Below, one piece after another: positions 1 to 6,290 of a DNA stretch of 8,308 bases (the first letter of the stretch is position 1; each line of letters starts with the position of its first letter). The translations under genes and the position numbers were made by a program. The notes beneath the pieces were generated by a model that saw only the letters and a program-made list of their open reading frames with translations, was not told the origin of the DNA and did not search any database. The stretch covers positions 1 through 8,308 of the forward strand of contig JAEWCA010000332.1 of the NCBI GenBank assembly GCA_023390875.1. Reading direction: 5' to 3'. Source of the stretch: Actinomycetes bacterium (lineage in GTDB: Bacteria > Actinomycetota > Actinomycetes > Actinomycetales > Cellulomonadaceae).

Positions 1-635
1 CGCCCGCGCCGGTCGCCGTGCCGCGTCCTCGGTCGCGGGTCCCGGCGTGGTGCTTCCTGGCGGCGCTGGTGGCGGGTGTGTCCCTCGAGTTCGCCACGAC
101 GTTCTGGGCCACGGCGCTCGTCCGCGAGCAGACCGGTGCGGGAGCCGGCATCGCGGCCGCGACCACGGCCGGGCTCGTGCTCGGCATGGCGACCATCCGG
201 TTCGTCGTCGGACCCGTGTCCTTGCGGGTGTCGCCCGCGCTGCTGCTCGGTGCGTCGTTCCTCGTCTCGATCCTCGGCTGGGCTGTCCTCTGGACGGCCA
301 CGACACCCGGCGTCGCGATCGCGGGGCTCGTCGTCGCGGGCCTCGGCTACGGCGCGCAGTACCCGCTGTCCGTGTCGCTGCTGCTCGCCACGTCGGCCGG
401 GTCGGGCGACGCGGCGCAGGGCCGCGCGACGTTCGCGGGCAGCGTCGCGGTCGGCATCGCCCCGTTCGCGCTCGGCGCGCTGGCCGACGCGGTCGGCGCG
501 CACGAGGCCTTCGTCGTCGTGCCTGTCATCGCCCTCCTGGGAGCGGCTGCCGCCGCTGTCGGCGCAAGGTTCCAGCGCCGGGCGGCTCGTCCGGCGGCGA
601 CGGACGCCACGCCGGTGGCCGACGCGGTCCGATAA
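1..635 (+). CDS. MFS transporter, C-terminal half (5' end outside window)
   Basis: This is the C-terminal half of a major facilitator superfamily transporter in the inner membrane. The frame is open from base 3, and the GTG at 18 is probably internal, so the true start lies left of the window. Counting from that GTG, about six hydrophobic segments can be placed (roughly residues 10-28, 42-62, 72-93, 97-118, 137-157 and 162-184). That matches TM7-TM12 of a 12-helix carrier. Small-residue-rich helices and a GYGAQYP turn before the fourth segment fit the fold. The tail after residue 185 is hydrophilic, Ala/Arg rich and cytosolic. The gene ends at TAA 633-635, 57 bases before the GH10 start, so uptake of a sugar or oligosaccharide is a reasonable guess from context. 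No residue visible here fixes the substrate, and a drug or other solute exporter cannot be excluded. Confidence 0.8.
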   Translation, partial: PAPVAVPRPRSRVPAWCFLAALVAGVSLEFATTFWATALVREQTGAGAGIAAATTAGLVLGMATIRFVVGPVSLRVSPALLLGASFLVSILGWAVLWTATTPGVAIAGLVVAGLGYGAQYPLSVSLLLATSAGSGDAAQGRATFAGSVAVGIAPFALGALADAVGAHEAFVVVPVIALLGAAAAAVGARFQRRAARPAATDATPVADAVR

Positions 636-643
636 CGGTTTCC
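630..643. promoter_or_regulatory. Candidate LacI-family operator before the GH10 gene
   Basis: The + strand reads CGATAACGGTTTCC, whose reverse complement is GGAAACCGTTATCG. Against the general LacI-family pattern TGNNANCGNTNNCA it keeps the central A-N-CG-N-T core and six of the eight fixed positions. It overlaps the stop codon of the transporter gene and lies about 50 bases before the GH10 start codon. LacI-family repressors often control xylan and cello-oligosaccharide genes in actinobacteria, so this would be a sensible site for substrate induction. Only one site is visible and no LacI-type regulator gene is in the window, so this is a candidate only. Confidence 0.35.
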
Positions 644-692
644 ACTCTGGCAAGGTGTGGGCGTCGACGACGTGAGCATCGAGGAGCACCAC

Positions 693-1952
693 ATGCACCA
701 CCACCTGGACCACGCCCCCCGCGGCGCGGCCGACCCGACCCTGCAGCACCGGGTCGCGGACGTCTCCCTGACCGTCCTGCGGCCCGACGGGACGCCCCTC
801 GCGGACACGCCGGTCGTCGTCGAGCAGCGCCGGCACGCGTTCCTGTTCGGGTGCACCGGGTTCGAGCTCATCGGCCACGCGAACGGCCAGTCGGACGCCG
901 CCTCGGAGCGGCTCGCCGACCAGTGGCTCGACCTGTTCGACGCCGCGACGCTGCCGTTCTACTGGGGCCGGTTCGAGCCCGAGCGCGGCAAGCCCCGCAC
1001 CGCCGGCATCCTGCGCGCCGCGCAGTGGTTCGCCGACCGGGGCGTGCGCGTCAAGGGGCACCCGCTCGTGTGGCACACCGTGCAGCCGCAGTGGCTCCTC
1101 GACCTGTCCGTCGACGAGATCGAGCAGGTGCAGCGTGAGCGGATCCACCGCGACGTCCGCGACTTCGCGGGCGTCATCGACACGTGGGACGCGATCAACG
1201 AGGTCGTGATCATGCCGGTCTTCGACAAGGAGGACAACGGGATCACGCGGCTCGCCTGGGAGCGCGGACGCATCGAGACGATCCGGCTCGCGTTCGAGTC
1301 GGCGCGCGAGACCAACCCCGGCGCGACGCTGCTGCTCAACGACTTCGACATGTCGACGGCGTACGAGTGCCTCATCGAGGGCGTCATCGAGGCCGGCATC
1401 CAGGTCGACGTGCTCGGCCTGCAGAGCCACATGCACCAGGGCTACTGGGGCGAGGAGAAGACGCTGCGGATCATCGAGCGGTTCTCCCGGTTCGGCCTGC
1501 CGATCCACTTCACCGAGTCGACCCTGCTGTCGGGCGAGCTCATGCCGCCCGAGATCGAGGACCTCAACGACCACCAGGTCGACACCTGGCCCTCGACGCC
1601 CGAGGGCGAGGAGCGGCAGGCCGACGAGATCGTCCGGCACTACCGCACGCTCATGTCGCACCCGTCGGTGCACGGCTCGACGTACTGGGGTCTGCCCGAC
1701 GAGGGCGCGTGGCTCAACGCGCCCGCGGGTCTGATCCGGCCCGACGGGACGCCCAAGCCCGCCTACCACGCGCTGCGCACGCTCGTGCGCGAGGACTGGT
1801 GGCTCGCGCCGACCACGCTCGTCACGGACGGCGACGGGCGCGTGCCGGTGAGCGGGTTCCTCGGCGACTACGCGGTCACGGCGGGCGACCGGTCGGGGAC
1901 GTTCACGCTCACCACGGCCGGTGCCGGGACGGTGCAGGCCCGGCTAGCCTGA
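693..1952 (+). CDS. Cytoplasmic GH10 endo-1,4-beta-xylanase-type glycoside hydrolase
   Basis: Glycoside hydrolase family 10 enzymes are retaining TIM-barrel enzymes that cleave beta-1,4-xylan or xylo-oligosaccharides. From the ATG at 693 (419 residues), the order is: an N-terminal strand region ending in AFLFGC (about 49-54), KGHPLVWHT (121-129), WDAINE with acid/base Glu170, LLLNDF (213-218), LQSHMH (243-248), HFTEST with nucleophile Glu275, and YWGLPDEGAW (331-340). A small beta-rich tail follows (about 375-419). No signal peptide or carbohydrate-binding module is present, so it should act in the cytosol on imported oligosaccharides. I chose ATG 693 because GAGGAG (681-686) sits 6 bases upstream. 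In-frame GTGs at 657 and 672 are possible starts. The N-terminus is His-rich (MHHHLDH). It lies directly after a transporter gene, supporting an uptake-and-hydrolysis pair. The family call is secure; the exact substrate is not. Confidence 0.93.
   Translation: MHHHLDHAPRGAADPTLQHRVADVSLTVLRPDGTPLADTPVVVEQRRHAFLFGCTGFELIGHANGQSDAASERLADQWLDLFDAATLPFYWGRFEPERGKPRTAGILRAAQWFADRGVRVKGHPLVWHTVQPQWLLDLSVDEIEQVQRERIHRDVRDFAGVIDTWDAINEVVIMPVFDKEDNGITRLAWERGRIETIRLAFESARETNPGATLLLNDFDMSTAYECLIEGVIEAGIQVDVLGLQSHMHQGYWGEEKTLRIIERFSRFGLPIHFTESTLLSGELMPPEIEDLNDHQVDTWPSTPEGEERQADEIVRHYRTLMSHPSVHGSTYWGLPDEGAWLNAPAGLIRPDGTPKPAYHALRTLVREDWWLAPTTLVTDGDGRVPVSGFLGDYAVTAGDRSGTFTLTTAGAGTVQARLA
1945..1950 (+). promoter_or_regulatory. 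Candidate leaderless -10 box for lgt
   Basis: TAGCCT fits the TANNNT -10 pattern and ends 8 bases before the lgt GTG at 1959, which places the transcription start at or next to the start codon. It lies inside the last codons of the GH10 gene. I see no convincing -35 box or ribosome binding site, as is usual for leaderless actinobacterial genes. It would let lgt be transcribed independently of the sugar genes. Confidence 0.5.
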
Positions 1953-1958
1953 CCGGTC

Positions 1959-2810
1959 GTGGTCATCGCCGCGATCCCCAGCCCGCCGCAGGGCGTCTGG
2001 CACCTCGGCCCGCTGCCGGTGCGCGGGTACGCGATCTCGATCCTCGTCGGGATCGTCGTCGCCGTGTGGATCGCCCGGCGACGCTGGGCCGCCCGGGGCG
2101 GCGACCCGGACACGGTGCTCGACATCGTGTTCTGGGCGGTGCCGTTCGGGATCGTCGGCGCGCGGCTGTACCACCTGGTCACGTCGCCCGACGAGTACTT
2201 CGGGCCGGGCGGCCACCCGTGGCGGGCGCTCGCCGTCTGGGAGGGCGGGCTCGGGATCTGGGGCGCGATCACGCTCGGCGCGGTGGGGGCCTGGATCGGT
2301 GCCCGGCGGGCCGGTGTGCGGCTGCCGCCGTTCGCCGACGCCGCCGCGCCCGCGTGGCTCGTGGCGCAGGCGATCGGTCGTCTGGGGAACTGGTTCAACC
2401 AGGAGGTCTACGGCGGACCGACGTCCTTGCCGTGGGGGCTGCGGATCGACGACGCGCACCTGCCGCCCGGCGCCGCGTCCGGGACGCTGTTCCACCCGAC
2501 GTTCCTGTACGAGATGGTGTGGACGCTCGGCGGCGCCGCGCTCGTCGTGTGGGCGGACCGCCGGTTCAGGCTCGGGCACGGGCGCGCGTTCTGGCTGGCC
2601 GTCGTCGTCTACACGACCGGTCGGCTGTGGATCGAGCTGCTCCGCGTCGACCCGGCCCACCACCTGCTCGGGCTGCGGCTCAACGTGTGGACGTCGCTTC
2701 TGGTGCTCACCGGCGCGGTCGTCGCGTTCGTCGTCGTCGGGCGGCGGCACCCCGGGCGCGAGACGACGCTGCTCCGGGACGACGCCCGCACGGAGGTCCG
2801 GTCGAGCTGA
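1959..2810 (+). CDS. lgt: Prolipoprotein diacylglyceryl transferase
   Basis: Lgt moves diacylglycerol from phosphatidylglycerol to the lipobox cysteine of prelipoproteins, the first step of lipoprotein maturation at the plasma membrane. The 283-residue protein shows the family signature GRLGNWFNQEVYG at 140-152, with Arg141, Asn144 and Glu149 matching the conserved Arg143, Asn146 and Glu151 of E. coli Lgt. It also has GARLYHLVTSP (67-77), WEGGLGIWG (94-102) and TTGRLWIELLR (219-229), whose Arg222 should match the essential E. coli Arg239. Residue 101, near where E. coli has His103, is Trp; from memory this GIWG form is usual in actinobacteria. About seven hydrophobic segments are visible. GTG 1959 lies 6 bases after the GH10 stop with a -10 box just upstream. 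In actinobacteria lgt normally sits beside trp genes. Here it does not, so it may be a second copy. Confidence 0.95.
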   Translation: MVIAAIPSPPQGVWHLGPLPVRGYAISILVGIVVAVWIARRRWAARGGDPDTVLDIVFWAVPFGIVGARLYHLVTSPDEYFGPGGHPWRALAVWEGGLGIWGAITLGAVGAWIGARRAGVRLPPFADAAAPAWLVAQAIGRLGNWFNQEVYGGPTSLPWGLRIDDAHLPPGAASGTLFHPTFLYEMVWTLGGAALVVWADRRFRLGHGRAFWLAVVVYTTGRLWIELLRVDPAHHLLGLRLNVWTSLLVLTGAVVAFVVVGRRHPGRETTLLRDDARTEVRSS

Positions 2811-2835
2811 CCCTGCCGCCTGGGAGGATGGGCGC

Positions 2836-3684
2836 GTGCCACGCCCCGACCTGCAGCCCGTCAGCGACCCGTCCGACGAGCGGCTCGCCGACTACGTCTC
2901 GCTGACCGACGTCGCCCTGCGGTCCAAGCACGAGCCCGCCAAGGGGCTCTACATCGCGGAGAGCTCGACCGTGCTGGGCCGCGCGCTCGCCGCCGGGCAC
3001 CGGCCCCGGTCGGTGCTGCTCGCGCCGCGCTGGGTGTCCGACCTCGAGCGCATGCTCGCGTCGCTGCCCGACGACGACGTCGCCGTGCCGGTCTACGTCG
3101 CCGAGGAGCCCGTGCTCGAGGCGATCACCGGCTTCCACGTGCACCGTGGCGCGCTCGCGGCCATGCACCGGCCCGTCCTGCCGTCGGTCGGGTCCGTGCT
3201 GCGTGGTGCGCGCGGGGGAGCCGGGGCGCGGCGGGTCGCGGTGCTCGAGGACATCGTCGACCACACCAACGTCGGGGCCGCGTTCCGGTCCGCGGCCGCG
3301 CTCGGCGTCGACGCCGTGCTCGTCACGCCCCGGTGCGCGGACCCGCTGTACCGGCGGTCCGTGCGGGTGTCGATGGGGACGGTGTTCCAGGTGCCGTGGA
3401 CGCGCATCGACCCGTGGCCGTCGGGCATCGACGACCTGCGCTCGCTCGGGTTCGTCACGGCCGCGCTCGCGCTGTCCGACGACGCCATCACGCTCGACGC
3501 GCTCGTCGCCGACCCGCCCGAGCGGCTCGCGATGGTGCTCGGCGCCGAGGGGCACGGGCTCAAGCCGGTGACGGTCGCCGAGTCGGACCTCGTGGTCCGC
3601 ATCCCGATGGCCGGCGGGGTCGACTCGCTCAACGTCGCCGCGGCGGCCGCGGTCGCGTTCTGGGCGACGAGGGTTCCCGACTGA
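2836..3684 (+). CDS. SpoU/TrmH-family RNA 2'-O-methyltransferase
   Basis: This is a SPOUT-class (trefoil-knot) methyltransferase that uses S-adenosylmethionine, probably to 2'-O-methylate tRNA or rRNA in the cytosol. The 282-residue protein has an N-terminal substrate-binding region (about 15-120, including a KGLYIAES stretch typical of the family) and the three SpoU motifs: motif 1 EDIVDHTNVGAAFRSA (138-153; Asn145, Arg151), motif 2 LGAEGHGL (235-242; Glu238) and motif 3 IPMAGGVDSLNVAAA (256-270). An Ala/Gly/Arg-rich linker (about 121-133) joins the two parts. I chose GTG 2836 because GGGAGG (2822-2827) lies 8 bases upstream. GAGGAT (2824-2829) could instead serve as a leaderless -10 box. 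It begins 25 bases after lgt and may be co-transcribed. The target nucleotide cannot be read from the sequence. Confidence 0.9.
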   Translation: MPRPDLQPVSDPSDERLADYVSLTDVALRSKHEPAKGLYIAESSTVLGRALAAGHRPRSVLLAPRWVSDLERMLASLPDDDVAVPVYVAEEPVLEAITGFHVHRGALAAMHRPVLPSVGSVLRGARGGAGARRVAVLEDIVDHTNVGAAFRSAAALGVDAVLVTPRCADPLYRRSVRVSMGTVFQVPWTRIDPWPSGIDDLRSLGFVTAALALSDDAITLDALVADPPERLAMVLGAEGHGLKPVTVAESDLVVRIPMAGGVDSLNVAAAAAVAFWATRVPD

Positions 3685-3693
3685 CGTCGATCG

Positions 3694-4020
3694 CTACGCG
3701 TCCGTGAACAGGCACGTGATGACGAAGCGGATCGGCCGGTCGAACGTGTACGTGCGGTCGCCCTCGTTGGCGTCACCGAGGTCGCTGACGAAGTACGTCG
3801 GCCCCGTCCTGATCACGACGAACGCGACGGCCGACGGTTTCGTGTACGTGCGCGTCGCCTGCCGGAACGTCACCTTGGAGCAGTCGTAGACGCCGCCGTA
3901 CTCCCAGGTGGTCGGGTCGGACCGCGGGTCGGACGGACAGGCGAGTGCCGCACCGGCCGAGCCGAGCACCAGGGCGGTGGCGAGGCCGGCGGTGGCGAGC
4001 GGACGGCGCAGACGTGACAT
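3694..4020 (-). CDS. Small exported protein of unknown function, possible lipoprotein
   Basis: The 108-residue product starts with a clear Sec-type signal: basic MSRLRR, a hydrophobic Ala/Leu core, then GAALA followed by Cys28. It could be cut by signal peptidase I after ALA, or be a lipoprotein with Cys28 as the lipidated residue. The last residues satisfy a loose lipobox pattern but lack Leu/Val/Ile at -3. The mature part is about 81 residues with Cys28, a second Cys in YDCSK and a third in ITCLF near the C-terminus, and looks beta-rich. I do not recognise a family. I chose ATG 4020 over the GTG at 4077 because the signal peptide begins there and a run of six G lies 5 bases upstream. Hand counts give about 66% GC over 3721-3900 against about 75% in part of the neighbouring methyltransferase gene. 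It converges on that gene with only 9 bases between stop codons. Confidence 0.75.
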   Translation of the reverse strand: MSRLRRPLATAGLATALVLGSAGAALACPSDPRSDPTTWEYGGVYDCSKVTFRQATRTYTKPSAVAFVVIRTGPTYFVSDLGDANEGDRTYTFDRPIRFVITCLFTDA

Positions 4021-4075
4021 GTGGACCCCCCGGACGAGACGACGGGCACCGCAGCGCGCGATGTCCGGAATGTCC

Positions 4076-4081
4076 ACGTTA
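4076..4081 (-). promoter_or_regulatory. Candidate -10 box for the small exported protein gene
   Basis: On the - strand this reads TAACGT, matching TANNNT. Transcription would start near 4069 and give a leader of about 50 bases before ATG 4020. The sequence 17 bases upstream (TTCTGC) is a poor -35. Two copies of GGACAT, 9 bases apart, lie just downstream (4061-4075). It is the best promoter candidate in the 111-base gap, but weak. Confidence 0.3.
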
Positions 4082-4131
4082 CGGGTGCGCGTGGTCCGGC
4101 AGAAGGTGACGAGCGGGCGATCTCTCGGGTC

Positions 4132-4632
4132 TCAGCGGACGAGGGCCTTGCGGACCATCCGGATCTCCGGGACGCCGTCGTCCACCTGGCTCGTCCCGTC
4201 GGGGACGAAACCGCTCTTGCGGTAGAACGCCTGGGCGCGCGGGTTCGGGTCGGCCACCCACAGCGCTGCCGTGACGCGGGGATCCAGCACCGCGCTCAGC
4301 AAGGCCGTACCCGCGCCCGACCCGTGTGCCGCTGTCACGACGTACAGCACGTAGAGCTGCCGGTCCCACGTGGCGTCGGCGTCGAGCGGCGGCCCGGCCA
4401 TCGCGAGCCCGACCACCTCGCCGTCCCGCTCGGCGACCGCGGTGGTGCTGGCGCGGTACCGGTCGTCGGTGAGCGCGGCGGTCCAGAAGCGCTCGCGCCA
4501 GGCCACCAGGCCCGGGTCGTCGAGGACCTCGTCGCGCATCAGGCCCCGGTACGTCTCGCGCCACGACAGGACGTGGACGCGGGCGAGCTCGGGCACGTCC
4601 GCGAGGACAGGAACGCGCACGACGACCGTCAT
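4132..4632 (-). CDS. GNAT-family N-acetyltransferase
   Basis: This is a cytosolic GCN5-related acetyltransferase that transfers acetyl from acetyl-CoA to an amine; the acceptor is unknown. The 166-residue protein has the usual single-domain length. An N-terminal helix pair contains LARVHVLSWRETYRG (16-30), a common opening in this family. Motif A spans LYVLYVVTAAHGSGAGTALL (93-112), where HGSGAG is the pyrophosphate-binding loop with His in the usual Arg/Gln position. NPRAQAFYRKSGF (130-142) is the C-terminal motif B. ATG 4632 overlaps the stop codon of the phosphopantetheinyl transferase gene by 4 bases (ATGA), which implies translational coupling. No strong ribosome binding site of its own is seen. 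Candidate acceptors include a ribosomal protein, a small amine or an antibiotic. Confidence 0.9.
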   Translation of the reverse strand: MTVVVRVPVLADVPELARVHVLSWRETYRGLMRDEVLDDPGLVAWRERFWTAALTDDRYRASTTAVAERDGEVVGLAMAGPPLDADATWDRQLYVLYVVTAAHGSGAGTALLSAVLDPRVTAALWVADPNPRAQAFYRKSGFVPDGTSQVDDGVPEIRMVRKALVR

Positions 4633-5264
4633 CCGAGGTCCCGGGCGAGCGTCACCGCGGTGACCACGAACCCGTCGTGCACCGCCCAGCGCCCGTGCAG
4701 CTCGTCGACCCCGAGCCCGTCCGGGCCGATGCGGGCGACGAACGTGCCGGCGCCGAGCCGCACGTCCACGTCCTCGAACCCGAGCCATCGGCGCACCAGC
4801 GGGTACCAGACCTTGTAGACCGACTCCTTCGCCGAGAACAGCACGCGGTCGGGGCAGCACGCGGGGTCGACGTCGGCGAGAGCGATCCGTTCGGCGTCAC
4901 TCATGACGAGCGGGCCGACCCCGTCGGGCAGCGGGGCGAGCACCTCGGCGTCGATCCCGACGCCGGCCCAGTCGTCGGCGCGGGCCACGGCGGCCGCGCG
5001 GTAGCCGTCGCAGTGCGTCATGCTCCCGACGATCCCCGACGGCCAGACCGGCGAACGGTCCGGAGCGGACGGGACCGGCACCGGCGGCAGGCCGAGGCGA
5101 CCCAACGCGGTGCGGGCGCACACCCGGACGGCCGCGTACTCCTCGCGCCGGGCGGGCACGGCACCGGTGACCGCGACGGCCTCGTCGGGGAACAGCGGTG
5201 CGGCGCCGGCAGGACCGACGTGCTCCACGACCTCGACCCCGACCGGGAGCACGGATCGCATCAC
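4629..5264 (-). CDS. 4'-phosphopantetheinyl transferase (EntD/Sfp type)
   Basis: These enzymes attach the phosphopantetheine arm of CoA to a serine of carrier proteins in fatty acid, polyketide or nonribosomal peptide synthesis. In the 211-residue product, VWPSGIVGSMTHCDGY (73-88) is the CoA-binding P1/P1a region, VGIDAE (102-107) gives the magnesium ligands Asp105 and Glu107, and FSAKESVYKVWYP (143-155) gives Glu147 and Lys151. The basic REEYAAVRVCARTAL stretch (40-54) fits the EntD-like branch. I start at GTG 5264, immediately followed by ATG at 5261, because CAGACT (5272-5277) lies 7 bases upstream as a leaderless -10 box. It overlaps the GNAT gene by 4 bases. No carrier protein, NRPS or PKS gene is in the window, so its client is elsewhere in the genome. 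Confidence 0.93.
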   Translation of the reverse strand: MMRSVLPVGVEVVEHVGPAGAAPLFPDEAVAVTGAVPARREEYAAVRVCARTALGRLGLPPVPVPSAPDRSPVWPSGIVGSMTHCDGYRAAAVARADDWAGVGIDAEVLAPLPDGVGPLVMSDAERIALADVDPACCPDRVLFSAKESVYKVWYPLVRRWLGFEDVDVRLGAGTFVARIGPDGLGVDELHGRWAVHDGFVVTAVTLARDLG

Positions 5265-5271
5265 GACGCCC

Positions 5272-5277
5272 AGTCTG
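5272..5277 (-). promoter_or_regulatory. Candidate leaderless -10 box for the phosphopantetheinyl transferase gene
   Basis: On the - strand this reads CAGACT, five bases short of nothing but the first T of a TAGACT box. It ends 7 bases before GTG 5264. It lies in the 24-base gap after the YbaK-like gene and would start a separate transcript carrying the phosphopantetheinyl transferase and acetyltransferase genes. Confidence 0.45.
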
Positions 5278-5288
5278 GCAGCGGACGG

Positions 5289-5885
5289 TCAGGCCAGCGC
5301 GAGCCCCTCGACGACCTCGACACCCGGCGCCTGGCCGAGCAGCGCCCCCGGGAGGGCGAGCTTCGAGCGTCGCAGACCGCTGCCGATGACGACGTCGCCG
5401 CCCGCGTCGGGGTCCTCGACCGTCACGCGCGCGTCCACGAGCACCCGGTACGAGGCCGGCAGCCCGAGCGGCGTGATGCCGCCGTACTCCATGCCCGACT
5501 CGGCGGTCGCGCGGTCCATCGGCAGGAACGACGCCTTGCGGACGTCGAGCAGGCGCTTGACCGCGTTGTTCACGTCCGCCCGGGTCGTCGCCCGGACCAC
5601 GGCGGCCGCGATGCGCTCGTCACCCTCGCGGCGACCCGCGACGAGCACGCAGTTCGCCGACGCCGCCGGTGGGAGCGCGTAGGCCTCGGTGAGTGCGGCG
5701 GTGTCGGCCAGGCCCGGGTCGATCTCCGTGACGAGCACCTGCTCGGCCGCGGCTGCGTCCACCTCGGCCCAGCGGCGCACGAAGGCCAGGGTGCTCGGCG
5801 CGAGCAGGTCGGGGTGGCCGAGGGCCGGCGCCCACGTGAGCGCACCGCCGACGAGGAACGTCGCCGGACCCTGCTCGGCGCTCAC
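5289..5885 (-). CDS. YbaK/EbsC-type aminoacyl-tRNA deacylase-like protein
   Basis: YbaK-family proteins hydrolyse wrongly charged aminoacyl-tRNAs in trans, for example Cys-tRNA(Pro), and so guard translation accuracy. The 198-residue protein has an N-terminal part (1-70) beyond the core domain, then ANCVLVAG (77-84), GDERIAAAVV (88-97), the basic helix AVKRLLDVRKASF (108-120) and the family loop MEYGGITPLGLP (132-143). A C-terminal part with VVIGSGLRRSKLALP (165-179) completes the fold. The family is clear, but the amino acid and tRNA it edits are not. The start is GTG 5885, which overlaps the TGA of the upstream helical-protein gene by 4 bases (GTGA); longer versions would run through that gene. 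Coupled translation with the unknown upstream protein suggests the two are made together. Confidence 0.87.
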   Translation of the reverse strand: MSAEQGPATFLVGGALTWAPALGHPDLLAPSTLAFVRRWAEVDAAAAEQVLVTEIDPGLADTAALTEAYALPPAASANCVLVAGRREGDERIAAAVVRATTRADVNNAVKRLLDVRKASFLPMDRATAESGMEYGGITPLGLPASYRVLVDARVTVEDPDAGGDVVIGSGLRRSKLALPGALLGQAPGVEVVEGLALA

Positions 5886-6283
5886 GCGGGATCCGTCGGT
5901 CGGCGCGGCTCGTCGACCGCGGGGAGGATCAGCCGCAGGTCCGCGGTCCGCACGAGCCCGCGCCGGTGGCCGTGCCGCCGGTCCGCCTCGTCGACGAGCT
6001 GGTGCAGCGCGGCGAGCAGGCCGCGCTCGCGGGCGAGGGCGACGACCGCGCGGTTCTCGTCGTCGAGCGCCTCGCCGCGCTCCTCGCTCAGCTCGGCCAG
6101 ACGACGCATGAGCACACCCGACGAGAACGCGATGCGGTCGAGCGCGAACGTGCCCCGCTCGAGCAGGTCCTGGTCGGTCTTGCTGTCGAGCTGGACGTGC
6201 GCGAGCCATTCGGCCAGGGCCTCGAGCGCGGCGACGTCCTCGGCGAGGCGTGCGTGGTCGGGGAGCCCTCCGGAGAACTGCAT
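5882..6283 (-). CDS. Helical protein of unknown function, coupled to the YbaK-like gene
   Basis: I do not recognise a family. The 133-residue product has no signal peptide or membrane segment and looks almost all helical: about residues 10-32, 37-68 and 74-102, with heptad-like Leu/Ala spacing and many charged residues. An Arg/His cluster (102-112) and a Pro-rich, charged tail follow. A small cytosolic helical-bundle or coiled-coil adaptor is possible. I chose ATG 6283 because CAGAAT (6291-6296) lies 7 bases upstream as a leaderless -10 box. ATG 6292 and GTG 6304 are in frame but overlap or precede that box. Its TGA overlaps the GTG of the tRNA-editing gene by 4 bases, the only hint about its role. 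Third-position GC richness and the tight overlap support it as a real gene. Confidence 0.75.
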   Translation of the reverse strand: MQFSGGLPDHARLAEDVAALEALAEWLAHVQLDSKTDQDLLERGTFALDRIAFSSGVLMRRLAELSEERGEALDDENRAVVALARERGLLAALHQLVDEADRRHGHRRGLVRTADLRLILPAVDEPRRPTDPA

Positions 6284-6290
6284 GGGCGTC

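Noticed and set aside
780..1754. An 18-base exact repeat inside the GH10 gene (780-797 and 1737-1754), each encoding RPDGTP
   Set aside because: Both copies code a common surface-turn motif with preferred codons. There is no sign of a mobile or regulatory repeat.
1184..2905. A 573-codon + strand open frame spanning the GH10 and lgt genes
   Set aside because: It is Arg/Ala/Gly-rich low-complexity sequence in another frame of two well-identified genes, typical of shadow frames in GC-rich DNA.
4076..4159. A terminator after the GNAT gene
   Set aside because: I looked for a GC hairpin followed by Ts on the - strand and found only partial, unconvincing pairing.
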